Source: Aurantimonadaceae bacterium
GTDB lineage: Bacteria > Pseudomonadota > Alphaproteobacteria > Rhizobiales > Rhizobiaceae
Length of the DNA stretch: 5,185 nucleotides
Assembly: GCA_003232595.1 (NCBI GenBank)
Contig: QIIJ01000102.1
Coordinates: forward strand, 1 to 5,185
Direction of reading: 5' to 3'
Shown here: positions 1 to 5,185 of the stretch, in pieces
How the letters are laid out: every line of letters begins with the position of its first letter
Position numbering within the stretch: position 1 is the stretch's first letter
Notes under the pieces: generated by a model
What the model saw: the letters and a program-made list of their open reading frames with translations, nothing else
Database searches by the model: none
Told to the model about the DNA's origin: nothing
Translations under genes and position numbers: made by a program

Positions 1-41
1 AGGAGGCAAACTTCACCTCAACGGAAAATCCCGTACCCATC

Positions 42-1343
42 GTGCAAAAAACCACGCACCCAGCCCGAAACACTGTTTGGCCTTCAGAAAATCTTCCATC
101 TGGCACAATTGGCAATGGCGCTCTTGCGGGCAAAACAATCCTGCTGATAATTTCCGGCGGCATTGCTGCCTACAAGTGTCTCGATTTAATCCGCCGATTG
201 CGGGAAAGGGACTGTCGTGTACGCACAATCTTAACCCGTGCCGCGGAGGAATTTATCACCCCTCTTTCAGTCGGCGCGCTAACCGCGGAGAAGGTATTCT
301 GTGACCTGTTCAGTCGTGAGGATGAACATGATATCGGCCATATTCGCCTGTCGCGGGAGGCTGATTTGGTTGTGGTGGCCCCGGCAACTGCCGATCTGAT
401 GGCCAAGATGGCGCACGGTCTTGCCAACGATCTGGCCTCAACCGTTCTGCTTGCTACCAACAAACCGGTACTGATTGCGCCAGCCATGAATCCGCTGATG
501 TGGCAGCACGCGGCAACACAGCGAAATGTGGCAACTCTTGACGGCGACGGCATTCATTTCATTGGGCCAAACTCTGGTGAAATGGCAGAAAGCGGTGAAG
601 CCGGGACCGGTCGCATGGCTGAGCCCATGGAAATTGTTGGCGCAATTGAGGCTCTGCTTGATGACCGACCCAGGCCGCTTGCCGGTTTGAAAGTTGTCAT
701 AACGTCCGGACCCACACGTGAAGCTATTGATCCTGTTCGGTATTTGTCAAATCATTCATCTGGCAAGCAGGGTCACGCCATTGCTGAAGCACTGGTCAGC
801 GCCGGTGCTGAGGTTACGCTGGTTTCTGGGCCTGTTTCAATTGCCGACCCGGCGGGAGCTCATGTGGTCCATGTTGAAACAGCCCTTGAAATGCAGCAGG
901 CGGTTGAGCAGTCGCTACCCGCTGATATAGCTATTTTTGTTGCAGCCGTAGCCGACTGGCGTCCGGTCTTCAACGCAGACGAAAAAATCAAGAAGGGAAA
1001 GTCGAAAACCCCGCCCGCTCTTTCATTGATTGAAAATCCCGATATTCTCAAGGGAATCGGCACCCGCAAAAAAGATCGCCCTGCACTTGTTGTCGGCTTT
1101 GCCGCGGAAACCTCAAACATCATCAATCACGGCAAGGCAAAACTTGCCGCAAAGGGAGCCGACTGGATACTCGCCAATGACGTATCTGCTGAAACCGGTG
1201 TCATGGGAGGGGACAAAAATACCATTCGCCTGATTTCAAACTCCGGCGTTGAGGACTGGCCTGAAATGGACAAACACATAGTGGCAAGACGGCTGACCGA
1301 CAAAATTGTTGCATTTTTCGAAACAGAAACCATCTCCATATAA
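42..1343 (+). CDS. coaBC: CoaBC: phosphopantothenoylcysteine decarboxylase / phosphopantothenate-cysteine ligase
   Basis: Cytosolic bifunctional enzyme of coenzyme A synthesis. The C-terminal CoaB half joins 4'-phosphopantothenate to cysteine using CTP, and the N-terminal CoaC half, an FMN flavoprotein, decarboxylates the product to 4'-phosphopantetheine. CoaC half (about residues 28-205): SGGIAAYK at 38-45, the HIRL histidine at 100, APATAD at 113-118 and PAMN at 147-150. The usual active-site Cys of the flexible flap is Ser184 here. CoaB half (about 214-430): TSGPTRE at 221-227, SNHSSGK at 236-242 with the conserved Asn237, AAVADWRP at 301-308, KIKK at 315-318, ENPDIL at 331-336, VGFAAET at 351-357 and AND at 378-380. 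The 433 aa length fits the fused family. The start is GTG at 42 with no clear ribosome site. The conserved fold begins only near residue 28, and the frame is open to base 1, so translation may begin upstream. No alternative ATG, GTG or TTG lies in frame between 42 and the conserved core. Function is very secure; the start is not. Confidence 0.95.
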   Translation: MQKTTHPARNTVWPSENLPSGTIGNGALAGKTILLIISGGIAAYKCLDLIRRLRERDCRVRTILTRAAEEFITPLSVGALTAEKVFCDLFSREDEHDIGHIRLSREADLVVVAPATADLMAKMAHGLANDLASTVLLATNKPVLIAPAMNPLMWQHAATQRNVATLDGDGIHFIGPNSGEMAESGEAGTGRMAEPMEIVGAIEALLDDRPRPLAGLKVVITSGPTREAIDPVRYLSNHSSGKQGHAIAEALVSAGAEVTLVSGPVSIADPAGAHVVHVETALEMQQAVEQSLPADIAIFVAAVADWRPVFNADEKIKKGKSKTPPALSLIENPDILKGIGTRKKDRPALVVGFAAETSNIINHGKAKLAAKGADWILANDVSAETGVMGGDKNTIRLISNSGVEDWPEMDKHIVARRLTDKIVAFFETETISI

Positions 1344-1387
1344 GCGGACGCAACATGCCGTGGCATCGACACTCAACGATAATTGTA

Positions 1388-1414
1388 TTGTCATTTTTGT
1401 CACGAAACTGTTAC
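1388..1414 (+). promoter_or_regulatory. Candidate Pho box (PhoB-binding site) upstream of the Na/Pi cotransporter
   Basis: TTGTCAC (1397-1403), a 4-nt spacer GAAA, and CTGTTAC (1408-1414) form two direct half-sites with an 11-nt period. The known PhoB consensus is two CTGTCAT half-sites separated by 4 nt. Each half matches that consensus at 5 of 7 positions. A further TTGTCAT at 1388-1394 lies 9 nt before the first half, so it is off the 11-nt phase. The site is 42 nt upstream of the ATG at 1457. No strong -10 box follows it; CTCAAT at 1428-1433 is the nearest weak candidate. That layout is compatible with an activator-dependent promoter in which the Pho box replaces the -35. PhoB control of a phosphate transporter is biologically expected, but it is inferred here. 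Confidence 0.6.
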
Positions 1415-1456
1415 ATTCCGCCGCCGACTCAATAAAAAGAAAGTAAAAACCGGCCC

Positions 1457-3172
1457 ATGAATGGCACTGAAATACTGATCAACCTTCTGGCTGGTGTCGC
1501 ACTGCTGCTTTGGGGCAGCCGGATGATCCGAACAGGCGTAATGCGGGCCTTTGGCAGTAAATTGCGCAGCCTGCTTGGTGGAAAGTCTCAAAGTCGTATT
1601 CCCTCGGCACTGGCAGGCATTGTAGCCGGAACCGTGCTGCAAAGCTCCACCGCCGTTGCTCTGCTGATTGGTTCATTTTCCGGCCAGGGACTGGTGGTTA
1701 GCGCTGTCGCGCTTGCGGTCATGCTCGGAGCAGACCTGGGGTCGTCTATTGCCGCCCTGATTTTTTCCACGGGCATTGCCAGTCTATGGCCAATTCTGGC
1801 ATTTGGCGGTTATGTTATTCATACAGTTTTTGAAGGCCGTAATGCCAGGATCAAGGCGCTTGGACGGGTAGGCATCGGCCTTGGGCTGCTGTTTCTCGGC
1901 CTGAAAACACTGGGCAATTCGGCTGCCGATCTTTCCTCCAGCCCGGTTGTGATGTCGGTTATCAATGCCGCCTCTTCTGAAACCCTGCTTGCAATTCTTG
2001 TTGGCATAGTCCTGACATGGATGGCCCATTCAAGCATAGCTGTTGTGCTGCTTGCAGTTTCCCTTGTTAGTGGCGGGGCCATTCCAGCCGACCAGCTTTA
2101 TGCATTTGTACTTGGCATCAATGTCGGCGCGGCATTACCGGCAATTTCTGCAACAATGTCGGAGCCGGTGGAGATAAGACGTATCCCGCTGGGTAACCTT
2201 ATGTTTCGGATCACAGGCGCATTGCTGGCCTTGCCGCTTATTCCCTTTGTCCATGAATATATCATCATCGCAAATGCAAATCTCGGTGACCTCGGCCCCG
2301 GCTTCAACATCATCCTGTTTCACCTGATGTTCAATACGGCTTTGTTGCTGGTCTTTATCGGCTTTACGCAAATTGCTGCAAATATTGCTGCAAAAATCCT
2401 TCCAGCGCCTGTCGTGCCTGCAGAAGAGGAAACCGGCCCAAAATATCTTGACCACAAATTGTTTGATACACCATCTGCAGCATTAAGTGCTGCATCGCGC
2501 GAGACCTTGAGGATTGGTGATTTCATCAAGTCGATGCTGGAAAAAACCAAACAGGTACTGGATGACGAAGCCAGGGCCAAACAGCAAAATCTCGGCGAAG
2601 ATGATGACATGGTCGATGAACTTAACAACGAAATCAAGCTCTATCTGACCAAGTTGATGTCGGAGGAACTGGACCAGACGGACGGCAAGCGGGCCATCGA
2701 TATTATCACCTTCACCACCAATCTGGAGCATGTAGGCGATATAATCGAGCGCAATCTGATGGAACTTGCCGACAAAAAACAACGCTCCAAAACAACTTTT
2801 TCCACCGCCGGCCAGGAGGAAATCGACGCCATGTATGAGCGGGTTCTCAACACGCTTGACCTCGCCATGAACACATTTTTGTCCGGTGACATCGACAGTG
2901 CCCGGGAACTGATCGCACGAAAAACCGAACTACGGATGCTGGAACGTACCGGCATTGAACGCCATCTGGAGCGATTGAGTGAAGGCCAGCACCAGAGTCT
3001 TTTGACAACCGGCATTCATCTTGACGTCATCCGCGACTTCAAACGGATTAATTCACATCTGACTTCTGTTGCCTATCCGGTGCTGGAACGGGCAGGCGAA
3101 CTTCGCGCCTCAAGGCTGACAAAGAAGGCTGCAAAGCAAATCCGCTATCAGCCAGAATCGCTCGGAAGTTAA
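1457..3172 (+). CDS. Na+/phosphate cotransporter family protein with C-terminal PhoU-like domain
   Basis: Inner-membrane secondary transporter of the Na/Pi cotransporter family (NptA/YjbB-like), expected to move inorganic phosphate coupled to Na+. Direction is not decidable from sequence, since some relatives such as YjbB export phosphate. The N-terminal part, about residues 5-312, has two inverted-type repeats of hydrophobic helices. The first carries the signature QSSTA at 62-66 in a likely re-entrant segment; the matching site in the second repeat is HSSIA at 191-195. Other hydrophobic stretches lie near 5-20, 77-103, 107-124, 138-152, 174-190, 212-232, 250-271 and 283-312. A charged linker leads to a helical PhoU-like cytosolic region, about 340-550. 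It contains EHVGDIIERN (424-433), which matches the PhoU acidic metal motif, and RDFKRINSH (527-535), a second-repeat version without the acidic residue. The 571 aa length is normal for PhoU-tailed members. ATG 1457 is preferred because it precedes the first membrane helix; the ribosome site is weak (purine-rich stretch near 1434-1445). A candidate Pho box precedes it. It is probably transcribed separately from coaBC. Confidence 0.9.
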   Translation: MNGTEILINLLAGVALLLWGSRMIRTGVMRAFGSKLRSLLGGKSQSRIPSALAGIVAGTVLQSSTAVALLIGSFSGQGLVVSAVALAVMLGADLGSSIAALIFSTGIASLWPILAFGGYVIHTVFEGRNARIKALGRVGIGLGLLFLGLKTLGNSAADLSSSPVVMSVINAASSETLLAILVGIVLTWMAHSSIAVVLLAVSLVSGGAIPADQLYAFVLGINVGAALPAISATMSEPVEIRRIPLGNLMFRITGALLALPLIPFVHEYIIIANANLGDLGPGFNIILFHLMFNTALLLVFIGFTQIAANIAAKILPAPVVPAEEETGPKYLDHKLFDTPSAALSAASRETLRIGDFIKSMLEKTKQVLDDEARAKQQNLGEDDDMVDELNNEIKLYLTKLMSEELDQTDGKRAIDIITFTTNLEHVGDIIERNLMELADKKQRSKTTFSTAGQEEIDAMYERVLNTLDLAMNTFLSGDIDSARELIARKTELRMLERTGIERHLERLSEGQHQSLLTTGIHLDVIRDFKRINSHLTSVAYPVLERAGELRASRLTKKAAKQIRYQPESLGS

Positions 3173-3261
3173 TCAAATTTCGGAAAAATCCGCCGATGGC
3201 AGTGAATCCAGTTGATATTCTGCAAATAATCAGGCCAAATGAAAGAAAAACTAAACGATTT

Positions 3262-3276
3262 AATTGACGTCCAATT
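3262..3276. repeat. Perfect inverted repeat AATTG-N5-CAATT overlapping the phnD -35 box; possible operator
   Basis: The arms are 3262-3266 and 3272-3276 with a 5-nt centre (ACGTC). The left arm and centre contain the TTGACG -35 candidate, so a protein bound here would compete with RNA polymerase. Five-base arms in an AT-leaning intergenic stretch can occur by chance. No regulator family is identified. Confidence 0.3.
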
Positions 3277-3293
3277 GCGACAAGCGCTATCAC
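3264..3293 (+). promoter_or_regulatory. Candidate sigma70-type promoter for phnD
   Basis: TTGACG at 3264-3269 matches the -35 consensus at 5 of 6 positions. An 18-nt spacer separates it from TATCAC at 3288-3293, which matches the -10 consensus at 4 of 6. Transcription would start near 3300, giving a leader of about 30 nt that holds the strong ribosome site GGGAGG (3320-3325) before the ATG at 3331. No well-phased Pho box was found in the 158-nt gap between the cotransporter and phnD. Confidence 0.4.
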
Positions 3294-3330
3294 TATCCGC
3301 ATTACAACAATAATCTCCTGGGAGGAATAA

Positions 3331-4311
3331 ATGAAAATACGTAATCTTGTAACCGCCGCAACCGGTTTGCTGGCGGGATTGAGTCTGGCGCTGCTTGCTA
3401 CATCAGCAAGCGCACAGGAAGCTGAATGTAACCGTGGTACGCTGGATAAAGCCTATTGCGACCGCAACTTCGACCAGACTGCCGACCTGCCGCTTGACTC
3501 CAAGGACTGGGTAAACCCGGACACCATCATCTTCACCTATACACCGGTTGAAGATCCTGCTGTTTATGCCAGCATCTGGGACGGTTTTGTCAAACACATG
3601 GAAACTGTTACCGGCAAAAAAGTTGTGTTCTTTCCAGTTCAATCCAATGCAGCCCAGCTTGAAGCAATGCGCTCCGGTCGTCTGCATGTGGCAGGCTTTA
3701 ACACCGGCTCCAACCCGATTGCTGTGAGCTGCGCCGGATTTGTGCCTTTTGGCATGATGGCAAAGAATGACGGTTCATTCGGTTATGAGATGGAAATCAT
3801 TGTTCCAATCGATTCCACAATGCAGTCACCAGCTGATATCAAAGGCAAAACTCTGGCCTTTACATCGCCAACATCCAATTCCGGTTTCAAGGCACCTTCA
3901 GCGCTCTTGAAAGGTGAATTCGGATTGGTTGCCGATACGGACTTCAAAACGACGTTCTCCGGCAAGCATGACAACTCGATTCTGGGTGTCTATAATGGCG
4001 ACTACGAGGTGGCAACCATCGCCAACTCTGTTCTGGACCGCATGATACGTCGTGGAACGATTACGGATACCAAGATCCGCTCAATCTACAAGTCTCAGAC
4101 TTTTCCATCCACGGGTTACGGTACAGTCTATAATCTTGATCCTGAGCTGACAGCCAAGGTCAAGCAGGCATTCTGGACCTATGAGTGGGATGATAACTTC
4201 AAAAAAGAGTTCAAGAAAGCAGATCAGTTTATTGGCATTACCCATAAGTTCGACTGGGCGGTTATTCGCCAGATCGATGCAGCCAATGGCGTCAGTTACG
4301 ATTGCAAGTAA
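3331..4311 (+). CDS. phnD: PhnD-type phosphonate/phosphite/phosphate ABC transporter substrate-binding protein
   Basis: Periplasmic binding protein that captures a phosphorus compound and delivers it to a PhnC/PhnE-type ABC importer. A classic signal peptide is visible: charged start MKIR, hydrophobic core about 6-24, and an A-x-A cleavage site with SASA at 25-28, so the mature protein should begin at Gln29. An N-terminal extension of about 35 residues (Cys33, Cys43, Asp44, Asp48, Asp52) precedes the first beta strand (IIFTYTPVEDP, 66-76). The two-lobe fold follows, with FPVQSNAAQLEAMRSG at 101-116, FNTGSN at 123-128, DGSFGYE at 147-153, the phosphate-cradling loop TSPTSNSG at 178-185, GKHDNS at 211-216 and YEVAT at 225-229. 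The length (326 aa) suits the family. ATG 3331 follows GGGAGG (3320-3325) at 5 nt. The phnC gene lies 98 nt downstream beyond a stem-loop, supporting a phnDC(E) operon. Substrate is not fixed by sequence: relatives bind 2-aminoethylphosphonate, methylphosphonate, phosphite or Pi. Confidence 0.9.
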   Translation: MKIRNLVTAATGLLAGLSLALLATSASAQEAECNRGTLDKAYCDRNFDQTADLPLDSKDWVNPDTIIFTYTPVEDPAVYASIWDGFVKHMETVTGKKVVFFPVQSNAAQLEAMRSGRLHVAGFNTGSNPIAVSCAGFVPFGMMAKNDGSFGYEMEIIVPIDSTMQSPADIKGKTLAFTSPTSNSGFKAPSALLKGEFGLVADTDFKTTFSGKHDNSILGVYNGDYEVATIANSVLDRMIRRGTITDTKIRSIYKSQTFPSTGYGTVYNLDPELTAKVKQAFWTYEWDDNFKKEFKKADQFIGITHKFDWAVIRQIDAANGVSYDCK

Positions 4312-4329
4312 TCAGCTGAAATGAAATTG

Positions 4330-4359
4330 CAGCCGGGCCACCTACTCGTGGCCCGGCTG
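4330..4359. promoter_or_regulatory. GC-rich intercistronic stem-loop between phnD and phnC
   Basis: A perfect 12-bp stem pairs 4330-4341 (CAGCCGGGCCAC) with 4348-4359, closing a 6-nt loop (CTACTC). It begins 18 nt after the phnD stop codon and ends 50 nt before the phnC ATG. No run of T follows on the + strand (the next bases are GTATATATGATC), so it is not a standard intrinsic terminator. Such hairpins at the end of a binding-protein gene commonly protect the upstream message from 3' exonucleases or partly stop transcription, giving more binding protein than ATPase and permease. That role is inferred here. Confidence 0.6.
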
Positions 4360-4409
4360 GTATATATGATCAATAAAAAACTTAAATATTATAATTGGCT
4401 GGAGATATA

Positions 4410-5185
4410 ATGCTGCGTCTTGAGGGATTGGGCAAACGGTACAAGACCGGGGATGATGCGCTGAATAGCGTTGATCTGGAAATACCTGACGGGCAGGTAA
4501 TTGCCCTGATCGGCCCTTCAGGAGCCGGGAAATCGACCCTGATCAGGTGTGTAAACCGGCTGGTGGAGCCGACCCGGGGCAAAGTCTATCTGGGTGACCT
4601 GGAATTGACTACTCTCTCACCGGGAGCGCTTCGAAAAGCACGCCGCCGCATGGGCATGATCTTCCAGGAATATGCCCTGGTTGAACGTTTAACGGTGATG
4701 GAGAATGTCCTTTCCGGACGACTTGGCTATGTCGGTTTCTGGCAGGCCTTTTTGCGTAGGTTTCCAAAAAGTGATGTGCGCGAAGCCTACCGCCTGCTTG
4801 ATCGTGTTGGCATGATGCACATGGCTGACAAGCGCGCAGATGAATTGTCCGGTGGCCAGCGCCAAAGGGTGGGCATCTGTCGCGCACTTATTCAAAATCC
4901 GGAACTGCTGCTGGTCGATGAGCCTACTGCCAGCCTTGATCCCAAGACCTCACGCCAGATTATGCGGCTCATCAACGAACTGTGCGCCGAGCGCGGGCTG
5001 GCTGCAATCATCAATATTCACGACGTGCTGCTGGCCCAGATGTTTTCCCAGCGCATTGTTGGCCTCAAGGAAGGTTCCATTGTCTATGACGGGCCACCCG
5101 ATGGCCTCAAGCCAGATGTGCTGACTGAAATATATGGCGAAGAGGACTGGGAAGCCACCATCGAGGAAGTCGATGAAGAAGAAGA
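4410..5185 (+). CDS. phnC: PhnC, phosphonate/phosphite-type ABC transporter ATP-binding subunit (3' end beyond window)
   Basis: Cytosolic ATPase that powers import of the PhnD-bound ligand through PhnE-type permeases. All nucleotide-binding motifs are present in 258 visible residues: Walker A GPSGAGKST at 35-43, Q-loop Gln86 in IFQEYAL, signature LSGGQ at 146-150, Walker B LLLVDEP at 166-172 with catalytic Glu171, D-loop SLD at 175-177, and H-loop His204 in NIHD. NRLVEPT (49-55) and the ALVERLTVMENVLSGRLG stretch (89-106) are typical of PhnC rather than of general amino-acid or Pst ATPases. ATG 4410 follows GGAG (4401-4404) at 5 nt. No stop codon occurs before base 5185, so the gene is cut by the window edge, but the family's usual length of about 260-290 aa means little is missing. 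The visible C-terminus is strongly acidic (EEDW at 244-247, then EEVDEEE at 252-258). Same strand and order as phnD suggest one operon. Confidence 0.93.
   Translation, partial: MLRLEGLGKRYKTGDDALNSVDLEIPDGQVIALIGPSGAGKSTLIRCVNRLVEPTRGKVYLGDLELTTLSPGALRKARRRMGMIFQEYALVERLTVMENVLSGRLGYVGFWQAFLRRFPKSDVREAYRLLDRVGMMHMADKRADELSGGQRQRVGICRALIQNPELLLVDEPTASLDPKTSRQIMRLINELCAERGLAAIINIHDVLLAQMFSQRIVGLKEGSIVYDGPPDGLKPDVLTEIYGEEDWEATIEEVDEEE

Noticed and set aside
1..147. Tail of an upstream gene in another + frame overlapping coaBC
   Set aside because: Frames 1 and 2 are also open from the left edge (frame 1 to a TGA at 145-147), but neither translation shows a recognisable protein end.
170..553. Antisense reading frame over coaBC as a gene
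   Set aside because: It lies opposite the conserved CoaC coding sequence, is rich in Arg and Ser as expected of a shadow frame, and shows no recognisable domain.
1355..1366. ATGCC-GT-GGCAT palindrome after coaBC as a terminator
   Set aside because: The usable stem is about 4 bp once a loop is allowed, and no T-tract follows directly. It could be a small operator but nothing supports that.
2320..3015. Long minus-strand reading frames opposite the PhoU-like region
   Set aside because: Ser-rich shadow translations of a well-supported gene, with no motif and no convincing start context.
3181..3192. CGGA-AAAA-TCCG hairpin after the cotransporter stop codon as a terminator
   Set aside because: Only a 4-bp stem and no T-run after it, so it does not support a terminator.
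3315..3325. CTCC-TGG-GAGG around the phnD ribosome site as an RNA switch
   Set aside because: The hairpin would have 4 bp and a loop of 2-3 nt, too small to be a credible structure hiding the ribosome site.
4367..4395. Perfect -10 box TATAAT at 4390-4395 as an internal promoter for phnC
   Set aside because: The best -35 at correct spacing (TGATCA, 4367-4372) matches only 3 of 6. The predicted start near 4402 would fall inside the phnC ribosome site, so it is unlikely to serve phnC; an AT-rich chance match is more likely.

Overview
The window comes from an alphaproteobacterium, most likely a Hyphomicrobiales (rhizobia-like) lineage with moderate GC. I infer this from the style of the four proteins: a fused CoaBC with the 'GEMAESGEAGTGRMAEP' variant, an Na/Pi cotransporter carrying a PhoU-like tail, and PhnD and PhnC proteins of the kind found in rhizobial and marine alphaproteobacterial phosphorus loci. 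The genus cannot be settled from the sequence. All four genes are on the + strand and intact within the window, except phnC, which runs off the right edge.

Layout: (1) 42-1343 is coaBC (dfp), a bifunctional coenzyme A biosynthesis enzyme whose true N-terminus is uncertain because its frame is open to the left edge. (2) 1344-1456 is a 113-nt gap holding a good PhoB-box candidate (TTGTCAC-GAAA-CTGTTAC at 1397-1414, with an extra TTGTCAT half-site before it). (3) 1457-3172 is a Na+/phosphate cotransporter-family membrane protein with a C-terminal PhoU-like domain. (4) 3173-3330 is a 158-nt gap with a sigma70-like promoter whose -35 box lies inside a perfect inverted repeat. (5) 3331-4311 is a PhnD-type periplasmic binding protein. 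(6) 4312-4409 is a 98-nt gap dominated by a perfect 12-bp GC-rich stem-loop. (7) 4410 to the right edge is the ABC ATPase PhnC, with about 258 residues visible; the permease genes (phnE-type) would be expected just beyond the window.

Taken together, everything after the housekeeping gene coaBC looks like a phosphorus-acquisition block: a secondary Na+/Pi transporter under apparent PhoB control, followed by an ABC importer for phosphonate, phosphite or phosphate. No mobile element, CRISPR, tRNA or rRNA was seen. I found no clearly undescribed system. The most useful leads are the Pho box, the missing catalytic cysteine in CoaC, the divergent ligand pocket and N-terminal extension of PhnD, and the phnD-phnC stem-loop.
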